From assembly GCF_024129435.1 (NCBI RefSeq), contig NZ_JAMXXN010000004.1, forward strand, positions 1 through 64,000: a DNA stretch of 64,000 nt, read 5' to 3'. A program made the translations under genes and the position numbers. The notes under the pieces are model-generated. The model did not search any database. It was not told where the DNA came from and saw only the letters and a program-made list of their open reading frames with translations. This document shows, one piece after another, positions 1 through 8,816 of this stretch. Origin of the DNA: Acinetobacter lwoffii. Its GTDB lineage: Bacteria > Pseudomonadota > Gammaproteobacteria > Pseudomonadales > Moraxellaceae. How positions within the stretch are numbered: position 1 is the first letter of the stretch; every line of letters begins with the position of its first letter.

Positions 1-105
<105 letters not shown>

Positions 106-240
106 TTACGTCGAACACAATTCTGAGTAAAACCCAGCTCCGACATATCGTTTAAAAAAACCGAACACCAAATACTTGAAAAGCAGACTAAATAGCCTGC
201 TTTTGGAATTTCTTTGCAACAAAGTTGCTAAACTGTAATC

Positions 241-316
<76 letters not shown>

Positions 317-332
317 AATATTAGTACTTCAA

Positions 333-408
333 TGGAGCGGGAGACGAGGGTCGAACTCGCGACATGTAGCTTGGAAGGCTACCGCTCTACCAACTGAGCT
401 ACTCCCGC
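333..408 (-). tRNA. tRNA-Gly (anticodon TCC)
   Basis: A 76-nt tRNA with encoded CCA and anticodon loop CTTCCAA, giving TCC for glycine. It lies 16 bp from the neighbouring tRNA-Thr and is co-transcribed with it. Confidence 0.96.
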
Positions 409-446
409 ACGATGTTGGTACAAACCACTTATTGAAGTCTTAAAAT

Positions 447-530
447 TGGTGGTGAGGGAAGGATTCGAACCTTCGAAACTTTCGTAGCGGAGTTACAGTC
501 CGCCCCCTTTGACCGCTCGGGAACCTCACC
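447..530 (-). tRNA. tRNA-Tyr (anticodon GTA)
   Basis: An 84-nt class II tRNA with a long variable arm, encoded CCA and anticodon loop CTGTAAC, giving GTA for tyrosine. Confidence 0.96.
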
Positions 531-586
531 ATTTTTTACACTTACATCAGTGCTGTTCTTTACTTCACACTACCAAACTTCTAAGA

Positions 587-662
<76 letters not shown>

Positions 663-703
663 GTTTCTTAGTGTTTCGTACGTTTCGTATCGGAACGGTG
701 TGC

Positions 704-731
704 AGTTTAGCAAAACTCAGAATCCTTGCAA
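704..731 (-). promoter_or_regulatory. Promoter of the tRNA-tuf operon
   Basis: On the minus strand TTGCAA is followed after 16 bp by TAAACT. TGC directly precedes the -10, making an extended -10. A GC-rich stretch follows, resembling the discriminator of stable-RNA promoters. It lies about 40 bp upstream of the first tRNA. Confidence 0.7.
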
Positions 732-760
732 GTGTTTTTTTCAAAAAAAACGTCAAAAAC

Positions 761-2254
761 TCATAAAATCAAACCATTTGATGATAATTCAACCGCTTTG
801 ATCACTGCGCGAGCTTTTATTTGGGTTTCATTCCACTCAGATTCAGGATTTGAGTCGGCAACTAGCCCTGCTCCGGCCTGCACATAGACCTTATTTTCGC
901 GAATGACACAGGTACGAATCGCAATCGACATGTCCATTTCGCCATGCCAGCCTAAATAACCAACAGCACCACCAAAAATTCCACGTTTTACCGGCTCAAC
1001 TTCGTCAATAATTTCCATGGCACGGATTTTTGGCGCACCTGAAAGTGTACCAGCAGGGAAAGTTGCTTTAAAAACATCCAGAGCATCGACATCATCACGC
1101 ACTTCACCCTGCACATTGGAGACAATATGCATCACATGCGAATAACGTTCGATCACCATTTGATCAGTCACCTGCACTTTGCCAATTTTTGCGATACGCC
1201 CTACATCATTACGTCCCAAGTCAATCAGCATGACATGTTCAGCAATTTCTTTTTCATCAGACAATAAGTCTTGCTCAAGCGCCAGATCTTCTTCTTTGGT
1301 TTTGCCGCGTGGACGGGTCCCCGCTAATGGACGAACTGTGGCAATTCCATTTTCCAGACGGGACAGAATTTCCGGTGAAGAACCGACAATATGGAATGGC
1401 GTGTTGTTTTCCAAGGTCTGCCCTTGCACCAGGAACAAATACGGTGATGGATTGAGATGACGCAGCGCACGATACACTTGTAGCGGATCACCATCGAAAT
1501 CAGAGACCATCCGGTGCCCCGGCACCACCTGCATTACATCACCGGCACGAATATACTCTTTGACCTTTTCGACCGAAGCAATGAAGTTGTCATATCCGGT
1601 GAGGGACTCAAAATGTGGCGGCGTATGTTTTTCAGCTTTAAGGCTGATGGGCGTGGCCAGAATATTTTCCAATTCATTTAATTGTTCATGTGCTTTTTCA
1701 TAAGAACCGGGGGCAGTGGCATCCGCATGTACAATTAAGAACAAGGTATCTTTCAGGTTATCAAAGACAATCACTGTTTTAGAGAGCATCATCCAGATAT
1801 CTGGCAAGCCGACCGGATCCGCTTCCGGCACATTTTTTAATTTCGGTTCGATATAACGCACCGCGTCATAACCAAAGTAACCGACTAATCCACCAGTAAA
1901 ACTCGGTAGGTCCGGTAATTCTGCCTGGGTTGGCACCTTAAATTGCGCCTGAAAGTCGCGAATATATTGAAATGGGTCCGCACAGTGCTGCTTTTCAATC
2001 GAATCATCTGCGTGCTGTACCGTCAACTCGCCTGCATTGCAAGAAAATACCGTGGATTCACCTAGTCCAATAATCGAATAGCGTGCCCAGTTCTCACCAC
2101 CTTCTACAGACTCGAATAAATAAGCCTGCTGATGCTGTTTAAGCCGAGCAAAAATAGAAAGTGGTGTATCGGTATCCGCCAGGCGCTGACGATAAACAGG
2201 AATGAGGTTATAGCCTTGCGCGGCAAGTTCTTGGAATTGTGCTTGAGTGGTCAT
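761..2254 (-). CDS. trpE: Anthranilate synthase component I
   Basis: Converts chorismate plus glutamine-derived ammonia to anthranilate, the first step of tryptophan synthesis, working with the TrpG amidotransferase, which is not in this window. The 497 residues are the normal length. The N-terminal domain has LFES near residue 47, where the tryptophan feedback motif LLES lies in other TrpE proteins. The chorismate-binding domain shows RPLAGTRPRG, LIDLGRNDVGR, FPAGTLSGAPK and GGAVGYLGWHG in order. The next gene upstream is gph, 108 bp away on the same strand. No leader peptide or attenuator was recognised in that gap. Confidence 0.97.
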   Translation of the reverse strand: MTTQAQFQELAAQGYNLIPVYRQRLADTDTPLSIFARLKQHQQAYLFESVEGGENWARYSIIGLGESTVFSCNAGELTVQHADDSIEKQHCADPFQYIRDFQAQFKVPTQAELPDLPSFTGGLVGYFGYDAVRYIEPKLKNVPEADPVGLPDIWMMLSKTVIVFDNLKDTLFLIVHADATAPGSYEKAHEQLNELENILATPISLKAEKHTPPHFESLTGYDNFIASVEKVKEYIRAGDVMQVVPGHRMVSDFDGDPLQVYRALRHLNPSPYLFLVQGQTLENNTPFHIVGSSPEILSRLENGIATVRPLAGTRPRGKTKEEDLALEQDLLSDEKEIAEHVMLIDLGRNDVGRIAKIGKVQVTDQMVIERYSHVMHIVSNVQGEVRDDVDALDVFKATFPAGTLSGAPKIRAMEIIDEVEPVKRGIFGGAVGYLGWHGEMDMSIAIRTCVIRENKVYVQAGAGLVADSNPESEWNETQIKARAVIKAVELSSNGLIL

Positions 2255-2362
2255 GCGGTTTTTCTCTTTAAATTAGGGTTACTCAGTATGTAAATAGAAT
2301 TGAACTAAGCGACGCCATCGAAAAACCTTACAACTATTCATTTTCTTTCCTTAGTACGCGTA

Positions 2363-3031
2363 TTAGGCAAGTAATTCTCTAAGATCATCCACAATCTGCT
2401 GCGGCTGACAATCTGCAATATTTTCACCATGATTATAGCCATAGCTGACCACAACACAATCAATCCCGGCGCGGCGTGCGGCTTCAACATCATTGGAAGA
2501 ATCGCCAATGAGCAAGACCTGTTCTTTGCTCACCTTATAATGTTCGACACAGTGCAACAACTGGCGTGGGTGCGGCTTACGTTCAGTAAAACGGTCGCCA
2601 CCAATGGTATCGGCAAAATAATGAGCCATATCCAAGGTATCTAAAATGCTGCGGGCAGGAAGTTCAGGCTTATTGGTCACACAAATCAGGGTTTTACCTT
2701 GGGCTTTAGCCCAGTCCAGAAATTTCAGGATTCCCGGAAAAGGAACGGTATCGACGCAGGGATCGACATTATAGATATCCAGAAAAGTCGTTAAGAGTTC
2801 CTGATGCTGTGCCGGTGTGACCTCACCCACCAGATGCTGGAGTACACTTTCACAGAATATCGACGTGCCCTTACCTACCCAGGTCCGTACCTGCTCTTCA
2901 GTCACCAGAGGCAATTGCAGCACATTCAAGCTCATATTCATGGCGCGATACAGATCATGTGCTGAATCCACCAAGGTACCATCCAGATCAAACAAGATCA
3001 GTTCACGCTTTTCTAATTGTGCAATAGACAT
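2363..3031 (-). CDS. gph: Phosphoglycolate phosphatase (HAD family)
   Basis: Removes phosphate from 2-phosphoglycolate, a by-product of oxidative DNA end damage. The 222-residue protein is a typical HAD phosphatase. The nucleophile motif FDLDGTLVDS starts near residue 14 (Asp15 nucleophile, Asp17 acid/base), a motif II-like VTNKP lies near 120, and GDSSNDVEAA near 178 supplies the Mg-binding acids. A strong ribosome site (GAGGG) sits 6 nt before the ATG. Gph-trpE adjacency is common in gammaproteobacteria and suggests co-transcription. Related HAD enzymes have broad substrates, so the exact substrate is inferred from family and context. Confidence 0.9.
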   Translation of the reverse strand: MSIAQLEKRELILFDLDGTLVDSAHDLYRAMNMSLNVLQLPLVTEEQVRTWVGKGTSIFCESVLQHLVGEVTPAQHQELLTTFLDIYNVDPCVDTVPFPGILKFLDWAKAQGKTLICVTNKPELPARSILDTLDMAHYFADTIGGDRFTERKPHPRQLLHCVEHYKVSKEQVLLIGDSSNDVEAARRAGIDCVVVSYGYNHGENIADCQPQQIVDDLRELLA

Positions 3032-3061
3032 CCCGACCCTCTTTTATAATGTGCGCAGCCA

Positions 3062-3090
3062 CAAAAAAGGCATGCGCTATGCATGCCTTG
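3062..3090 (-). terminator. Terminator after the FHA gene
   Basis: On the minus strand AAGGCATGC, a 5-nt loop and GCATGCCTT are followed by six T residues. It separates the gsp-FHA transcript from gph. Confidence 0.85.
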
Positions 3091-3109
3091 ATTGTAACCA
3101 ATCATCAGC

Positions 3110-3769
3110 TTATTTGAACAACAACCAAGCCATAATTGCCAAAATAATCAGCACAATCACTGAAATCAAACCTACAGATACATTTTTCTGGGTTTCTTTT
3201 TCCTGTTCTACACGTGATACAGGCTGCTCAACCGGAATTGGGGTAGGCTCTGGTTTTACCGCATTAATGTCCACGCCTTCCGGAATAGGCGCCGGTTTTG
3301 GAATACCGATATTGGTTGGCATGCCATCACGGGTTAATTGTACCGTAGCATCACGATGTTTCAGTTCCGGCATTCCCTGATCATTCATTTGCTGTGCAGG
3401 TGTAGGCTCAGCGACTTCGACCTGTTCCACAACTTTTTCTGCCGTTGCTTCAATTTCTGCTGGAACCTCGACTGCAGCCACAGGCGCCAGTACTGAAAAT
3501 TTCAAGCTGGCAAACTGAACAATGTCATCCTGCTTTAATAAGGTTTCCTGCGCAATTTGCACATCATTGACGAAAGTACCGTTTGATGAACCCAAATCCT
3601 GCACCCAGAGCGCATCATCCTTCAGTAAAAATGCTGCATGTTTACGGGAGATTTCCGCAGCCTGCAATACAATATCCGCAGCCTGATGACGCCCCACCAG
3701 CATGTCACGGTCAATGCTAATTTCCTGTCCTGTTAAGTCGCCTGTAATCGCGTGTATTTTCCAAGTCAT
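3110..3769 (-). CDS. FHA-domain protein with C-terminal membrane anchor
   Basis: A 219-residue protein with an N-terminal forkhead-associated domain, a phosphothreonine-recognition module. It shows the hallmark GRH near residue 26, SRKH near 43 and SSNGTFVND near 61. A Pro/Glu-rich linker follows, and a single hydrophobic helix at the extreme C-terminus (about 198-218) suggests a tail-anchored protein with the FHA domain in the cytoplasm. The start at 3769 (MTWK) is preferred over an in-frame start 17 codons upstream because the FHA fold begins there. It lies 62 bp after gspD on the same strand and is probably co-transcribed; a role in type II secretion is only an inference from position. Confidence 0.85.
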   Translation of the reverse strand: MTWKIHAITGDLTGQEISIDRDMLVGRHQAADIVLQAAEISRKHAAFLLKDDALWVQDLGSSNGTFVNDVQIAQETLLKQDDIVQFASLKFSVLAPVAAVEVPAEIEATAEKVVEQVEVAEPTPAQQMNDQGMPELKHRDATVQLTRDGMPTNIGIPKPAPIPEGVDINAVKPEPTPIPVEQPVSRVEQEKETQKNVSVGLISVIVLIILAIMAWLLFK

Positions 3770-3831
3770 GAAAGTTACTTCTCTGTTCTCTTTGACATTA
3801 TCATAACATGCTGTCTGCAAATGCGAATGGC

Positions 3832-6093
3832 TTAGCTTTTGGGTCTAAGTGTGGTTGTTGTAACGGTATTTTTACTTTTTTCTACCTGTTGTACGGGTTG
3901 TGCCACTTGTCGCTGAATCACTGGCTCTATCGCTACCGGCGTAACGACTACATTGGCTGGTTGCGCCCGAACCGGTGCGGTCGGCACAGTTTGATAAGTC
4001 GAGTTTTGCAATGGCGTTCTGGATATCGGAATGCGCTGCTGATATACATCTTCAACACTTTCTGGCAGCTTGGCAAAGTTCCCATCTGAATCGAGTGCGA
4101 GTTGCAGACTATATAACTGACTATAACGTTGCTGGGTCAGTTTACGCACTGCATTTTTATCCCCCACAATGGTTGGATGGATAAAGATCAATAAGTTACG
4201 TTTTTGATTGGACTTACCTTCTGAACGGAATAAACGTCCCAAGCCTGGAATCGCACCCAAACCTGGCACCGCTTGGCGTCCATAACTGGTGTTATCCGAA
4301 ATCAGACCGCCAAGCACAATAGTTTGTCCATGTTCGGCCAGAATTGAGGTTTTGATCGCTCGCTTGCTGGTAACCAGATCCTGCGCCTGCCCTTTACTGG
4401 CTTTGACATCAGAAACTTCCTGTTCCACTTCCAGGCGTACCGTACCATCTTCGCCAATATGTGGAACCACCTTTAAAGTGACCCCGACATCCTTACGTTC
4501 AATGGTGGTATAGGGATTAGCAACTCCAGCAGCGCCTGTAGATACTGAGCCTGTCACAAAGGGTACGTTTTCACCCACTACAATATAGGCTTCTTCGTTA
4601 TCCATGGTCACGATCGACGGCGTAGACAACAGGTTGGATTTAGTGGTTTCTTTAAGTGCCTGAATCATCGCGCCATACAGACGTCGGGAACCATCACTGC
4701 CTTCACGATAATCACCGAGTACCAGTGAACTGCCCGCGCCCACGGCACTTGCAGCACCTGCACCACCACCCGTCAGATAACCGGCCGCAATATTTTTCAG
4801 GCTAGTCCCAAAATTATCGAAGTTCACCAGTCCAATACCACTACTGATATCACCCAAGGCCCATTGCACACCGAGTTGATCCGCATCGGTTCCTTCCACT
4901 TCAATAATCGCGGCTTCGATAAGCACCTGTTGACGACGGATATCCAGCTGGTCAATTGCTGATTCAATTTCCCGCATCAGTTGCGGATCAGCTTTCACCA
5001 CCAGAGAATTTTGTGTGGTATCGGCAATAATACTGACGCCATTGCCATTAAAACTGGTAATTCCGCCCTGCTCGTTATTCATGCCTGTATTCAGCTGAAT
5101 GCCTGAAGAAGTGTTGCTACTCGAACCGGTAGTCGTATTGTTGTTATTTAAATTATTGCCAGAACTGAGTGAAGACGAGTTCGAGGATGTACTACTCGAA
5201 TTTGAATTACTGTTCACCGCCTGCCCGCTTACCAAACCCTGCAAGATTTCCGCAAGATTTTTAGCGCTGGCATATTTCAGACGAAAAACTTTTAATCCAC
5301 CCAAACGATCCGCAGCCGGTACATCCAGAGTTTCGATTACTTGACGCACCCGTTTGCGCGTCGTGGGATCACCTTTAATGATGATCCGGTTAGTACGAGT
5401 ATCTGCAATCACCCGCACTCGCGAACCGCGGACATCTTTAGCTCCACCGGTGGCAGTCATGGACTCGATCAGTCCAATCATTTCCTCAGCCTGACTGGAT
5501 TGCAAGCTGACCGCTTCAATGTCATTCTGACCGGTGCCATCCAGATTGCGAATGATGGTTTCCAGCTGGTAAATATTGCTAGCGCGATCCGATACAATTA
5601 AGGCATTCGTCCCGGGCACCGCCGCCAGATGGGCAAACTGCGGCATCAAAGGACGCAATGCAGGAATCAGGTCATTCGGATTGGTATTTTCCAGCCACAA
5701 CACCCGGGTCACAATCTGGTCACCACTGGCACGGCTTCTGGCATCATAGGGAATGCCCGAGCTTTTGACATTGCTGTCCGGAACCAGCTTGATGGTATTC
5801 CCCGAAGGAATTGCCACCACACCGTTGACATTCAACACGCCTAAAAACAGGTCATAGACTTCATTTTTATTCAGGGCTTTATTGGAAATGACCGTCACAT
5901 TGCCACGTACCCGCGGATCGACTGCAAAGTTTTTGCCAGTAATGTCGGCCACTTCATTAATGAATGCAGTTAAGTCAGCATCTCGAAGGTTGATTTTCCA
6001 GGTTTGTGCATAACTCGCCGTACTGACCATAGCCATTAACGGTGCGGCCACACAGAATGCCCATGCTGATCGATTATTATTAAATAAAGCCAT
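3832..6093 (-). CDS. gspD: Type II secretion outer-membrane secretin GspD
   Basis: Forms the multimeric outer-membrane channel through which the type II system exports folded proteins. The 753 residues start with a signal peptide ending near ASYAQ (about 29). The N0 domain follows, then N1-N3 repeats with the typical IIADTRTNR and IIADTTQNSLVV segments. A Ser/Asn-rich linker of about 40 residues (roughly 295-340) sits inside N3. The C-terminal secretin core contains the VPGLGAIPGLGRLF signature near residue 615. A Gln/Pro/Val-rich tail of about 80 residues follows and could bind a pilotin. GspC ends 39 bp upstream. The other gsp genes are not in the window. Confidence 0.96.
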   Translation of the reverse strand: MALFNNNRSAWAFCVAAPLMAMVSTASYAQTWKINLRDADLTAFINEVADITGKNFAVDPRVRGNVTVISNKALNKNEVYDLFLGVLNVNGVVAIPSGNTIKLVPDSNVKSSGIPYDARSRASGDQIVTRVLWLENTNPNDLIPALRPLMPQFAHLAAVPGTNALIVSDRASNIYQLETIIRNLDGTGQNDIEAVSLQSSQAEEMIGLIESMTATGGAKDVRGSRVRVIADTRTNRIIIKGDPTTRKRVRQVIETLDVPAADRLGGLKVFRLKYASAKNLAEILQGLVSGQAVNSNSNSSSTSSNSSSLSSGNNLNNNNTTTGSSSNTSSGIQLNTGMNNEQGGITSFNGNGVSIIADTTQNSLVVKADPQLMREIESAIDQLDIRRQQVLIEAAIIEVEGTDADQLGVQWALGDISSGIGLVNFDNFGTSLKNIAAGYLTGGGAGAASAVGAGSSLVLGDYREGSDGSRRLYGAMIQALKETTKSNLLSTPSIVTMDNEEAYIVVGENVPFVTGSVSTGAAGVANPYTTIERKDVGVTLKVVPHIGEDGTVRLEVEQEVSDVKASKGQAQDLVTSKRAIKTSILAEHGQTIVLGGLISDNTSYGRQAVPGLGAIPGLGRLFRSEGKSNQKRNLLIFIHPTIVGDKNAVRKLTQQRYSQLYSLQLALDSDGNFAKLPESVEDVYQQRIPISRTPLQNSTYQTVPTAPVRAQPANVVVTPVAIEPVIQRQVAQPVQQVEKSKNTVTTTTLRPKS

Positions 6094-6131
6094 AAACTTT
6101 CGTGTTTCCTAACCCTATATGTGATGACACA

Positions 6132-6986
6132 TCACTTCAAATCTTGTTGTATGGTCATCACCTGATCACCACGTTTTATTTCGAGTTTGACCTGACCTTC
6201 ACGTCGGGCCTGTTCCAGTAATTGTGCTTCGGTCTGTCCTTGGCTCAGCGTCTGACCATTTAAAGACAAGATCCGGTCGCCTGGTCTTAAACCCAGGCGA
6301 TTACGCAATGCAGCCGGTGTGCGTGAAGTCACTTCATAACTACCATCTGCTGCACTCACCCCCATATTCTGTAAATACTGATCCTTGTTTTCCTGCATCT
6401 GCTGGATGGCTCGACCAATTTCATTCTGTGGCGAAGGCTGCTCAGGCATACCATTGTTAGAAGGCATAGCAGGTATTGAGCTTGAAGATGCTGATATTTC
6501 CGGCACAATCGGCTGATTCAAGCCATTTTCCAGACCTTTGAATAAAACTTCCTGAGTAGCACCTGTGGATCGACGCAAAATAACCCGATCCCAATGCACT
6601 TCAGCCAACTCAAAACCGCTATTGGTCAGCATTTCCCCGATACGGTAACGATCGACCTGATCATTAATTTTCAGTACCGCAGAAGAGTTATAACTTGGAC
6701 TGGCAACCACCACCCCTTGTAAAATGATATTGGTAGTTTCAACAGCACCCGCAGACTGCCCAACTTCCTGAAACAGTGAAAATGCACCGATATTCGGAAT
6801 TTGTGCCTGCTGTGAACCCAGTTCTACCCGATCCAGCTGCATGGCTTGGGGTGGAGCTATTAGCAACCAGAACAAAGCCGCCAGCTTCCAGCATAAGTAC
6901 AGAATGAGCAGCAACAAAATCACAGGTGCAGCACGATTGATCTGCTTCACGTCAATATTTTTTAAATCATTCAGAGAAACTGCCAT
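6132..6986 (-). CDS. gspC: Type II secretion inner-membrane protein GspC
   Basis: Links the inner-membrane platform to the secretin and helps select substrates. The 284-residue protein has a short cytoplasmic N-terminus, one membrane helix (about 20-42), a periplasmic homology region around 80-150 and a linker rich in Ser, Pro and Gln. A C-terminal PDZ domain (about 215-284) contains LGLRPGDRILSLNG. Its ATG overlaps the stop codon of gspN (TGATG), a sign of translational coupling. Confidence 0.93.
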   Translation of the reverse strand: MAVSLNDLKNIDVKQINRAAPVILLLLILYLCWKLAALFWLLIAPPQAMQLDRVELGSQQAQIPNIGAFSLFQEVGQSAGAVETTNIILQGVVVASPSYNSSAVLKINDQVDRYRIGEMLTNSGFELAEVHWDRVILRRSTGATQEVLFKGLENGLNQPIVPEISASSSSIPAMPSNNGMPEQPSPQNEIGRAIQQMQENKDQYLQNMGVSAADGSYEVTSRTPAALRNRLGLRPGDRILSLNGQTLSQGQTEAQLLEQARREGQVKLEIKRGDQVMTIQQDLK

Positions 6987-7729
6987 CAGTCCAAGCCTCC
7001 CATTAAGGGTTGGCGGGTACTAATCACATAGGTATCTAATCCGGCTTTACCTTCATAAGAAGGCGCATTCATTAAAAAGCGCTGGGTGAGCTGAATATCC
7101 AGCATCAGACTCGGATCAAGCTTGATATTCAGCATGCGTTGATCGCGACTATCCCGAACATCAACTAACAGCTGTCCGCTTTCATCTGCGAGTTTTCCAG
7201 TCATTGCGGGTACATTCATGCGTTCCTGACGCTGAGCAAAGGTATAAATCAGCTCACCACCCGCCCATTGCATTTGCCCATCCACCTGACTGAAACCCTG
7301 TTCTTTTTTATATTTAAAATCCAGATCTTTAAACTGAATCGCAGTACTCGGCCATTGCCAGTCTGCAAGTTTTTTTAGAGTTTCAGGCGCGATCTGCCCT
7401 TCAAGATTTTTGACAATCAAAGACTTATTCAGACCATAAGCCATGATCCCGGAAAGCTGGGTATTGCCGCTATGCAAATCCACATGTGCCCCAACCCGCA
7501 GCAACAGCAAATCCAGAGGCCGTACTTTCCAGTTCAGACTGCCCCGAAGATTGCCTTTTTTCCAGTCCGCACTTCCCTGCCAGATATTTCCGTTTACATT
7601 ATGCAAAGTCTGGTTATTTTTATAAAATTTCGAAATTAACCAGGCTGCTGGCACTTGTAATACGACAAAAATAAAAAATGCAACAAGAGCAAGGATCAAC
7701 CATCTTAAAGTTTTCGGTTTACTGCTCAT
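6986..7729 (-). CDS. gspN: Type II secretion protein GspN
   Basis: An accessory type II secretion protein of about 247 residues with one N-terminal membrane helix (about 10-32) and a periplasmic beta-rich domain, consistent with the GspN family. GspN is present in only some type II systems and its role is unclear. The start at 7729 (MSSKPK) is the only ATG near the front. In-frame TTG and GTG codons up to 7744 are possible, because a G-rich run directly touches the ATG and no well-spaced ribosome site exists. It is first in the gspN-gspC-gspD-FHA unit. Confidence 0.82.
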   Translation of the reverse strand: MSSKPKTLRWLILALVAFFIFVVLQVPAAWLISKFYKNNQTLHNVNGNIWQGSADWKKGNLRGSLNWKVRPLDLLLLRVGAHVDLHSGNTQLSGIMAYGLNKSLIVKNLEGQIAPETLKKLADWQWPSTAIQFKDLDFKYKKEQGFSQVDGQMQWAGGELIYTFAQRQERMNVPAMTGKLADESGQLLVDVRDSRDQRMLNIKLDPSLMLDIQLTQRFLMNAPSYEGKAGLDTYVISTRQPLMGGLD

Positions 7730-7832
7730 CCCCACCACGACCAATCGCTCAAGTCCAAATCCCCATTTATAATTTTTCCCTTATACCCACACATTATGCA
7801 CACTTTTCTGTCAACGCCAATTCATAGATATA

Positions 7833-7860
7833 AAAAAACCAAGCAGGTATGCTTGGTTTA
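7833..7860 (-). terminator. Terminator after the H-NS-like gene
   Basis: On the minus strand AAACCAAGC, a 5-nt loop and GCTTGGTTT are followed by a T run. Confidence 0.85.
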
Positions 7861-7911
7861 ATGATCATAGACTGTCTGTATGACAGCCTAATGACCAGAT
7901 CAAATGAAGGC

Positions 7912-8235
7912 TTAGATCAGGAAATCGTCCAGCTTTGCGCCTTTTTCCAATTCAGCCACCAACCAGCGCGGCTGTTTACCACGGCCAGTCCAGGTATCGT
8001 CCGGATTGCTTTTGCTACGGTAACGCGGCTCAACCGACTTACGTGATGATTTCTTACGCTTAGACGCACCAAATTCAAGTAACTGTTCAACCGTCATACC
8101 AACTTTCTCGGCAACTGCCAAGATTTGCTGATAAGCATCTTCAATCTCTTGATCTTTTTTTGAAGCAATCAGTGATTCTGCTTCTGCTTGTAAACGTTTT
8201 AACTCTTCTACTGATAAATGCGTAATATCTGGCAT
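7912..8235 (-). CDS. H-NS-family nucleoid-associated protein
   Basis: A 107-residue DNA-binding protein of the H-NS / MvaT-like histone group. Members coat AT-rich and horizontally acquired DNA and silence transcription. The N-terminal half is a charged coiled coil for oligomerisation (about 5-50). A basic linker KRKKSSRKS follows, and the C-terminal domain carries TWTGRGKQPRWL near residue 80, the minor-groove-binding loop typical of H-NS. A good ribosome site (GGAGA) precedes the ATG. It is monocistronic, with its own terminator downstream. The window's AT-rich accessory genes would be expected targets, which is inference. Confidence 0.93.
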   Translation of the reverse strand: MPDITHLSVEELKRLQAEAESLIASKKDQEIEDAYQQILAVAEKVGMTVEQLLEFGASKRKKSSRKSVEPRYRSKSNPDDTWTGRGKQPRWLVAELEKGAKLDDFLI

Positions 8236-8379
8236 AATGCTCTCCGAAAAATAATATTATTCATTTTGTTAAATAATAGCCCCATCATATTTATATTAAA
8301 TAAAACATTCAATATAAAACCTTAAAGCAATAACAATAAAGTTTAAAAAAAATTACAAAATAAAATGCTTCATTCATTT

Positions 8380-8811
8380 TTAAATTTCATGTTGAACGCT
8401 TAATTCAAGTGCTTTGATTTTTTCGCGAATATGTTCCGGAATTTCTGTTTTCTGCATGGTCTTTTTATCGACACAGACAATAACTGCTTCTGAAGTGGCG
8501 ACAATACTTTGCTGTTTTTCACTCCATAATAGATATTGCATTCTGAATGCAATATTACGGATTTCTTCAATACGTGCTGCCACTTTTAAATGATCAGGAA
8601 AAACCACGGGTTTTAAATAACGGCACTGATTGGATGCCACTACGGTAGATACCGATTCAGAGAGAATTTCTAATTGGGTTAAATAAGCTAGACGTGCACT
8701 TTCGACATAACGGTAATACATGGCATTATTGACATGTCCAAAGGCATCCATATCGCCCCATGCAACTGTTTGTTCATAAATAACTGGATATTGTTTTAAT
8801 TCTGACATCAT
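8380..8811 (-). CDS. Acyl-CoA thioesterase, 4-HBT / hotdog fold
   Basis: A 143-residue single-hotdog thioesterase of the 4-hydroxybenzoyl-CoA thioesterase (YbgC-like) group, which hydrolyses acyl-CoA thioesters in the cytoplasm. The conserved WGDMDAFGHVNNAMYYRY near residue 15 contains the catalytic Asp and the helix of the hotdog. Two adjacent ATG codons lie at 8811 and 8808. The longer TTG start at 8820 would overlap the hemY stop and has no advantage. It sits at the end of the hemCDXY transcript on the same strand and is probably co-transcribed. The acyl substrate cannot be told from sequence. Confidence 0.88.
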   Translation of the reverse strand: MMSELKQYPVIYEQTVAWGDMDAFGHVNNAMYYRYVESARLAYLTQLEILSESVSTVVASNQCRYLKPVVFPDHLKVAARIEEIRNIAFRMQYLLWSEKQQSIVATSEAVIVCVDKKTMQKTEIPEHIREKIKALELSVQHEI

Positions 8812-8816
8812 TATGC

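Noticed and set aside
2255-2362. Possible tryptophan leader peptide and attenuator before trpE.
   Set aside because: No short ORF with tandem Trp codons and no alternative hairpins were found in the 108-bp gap.
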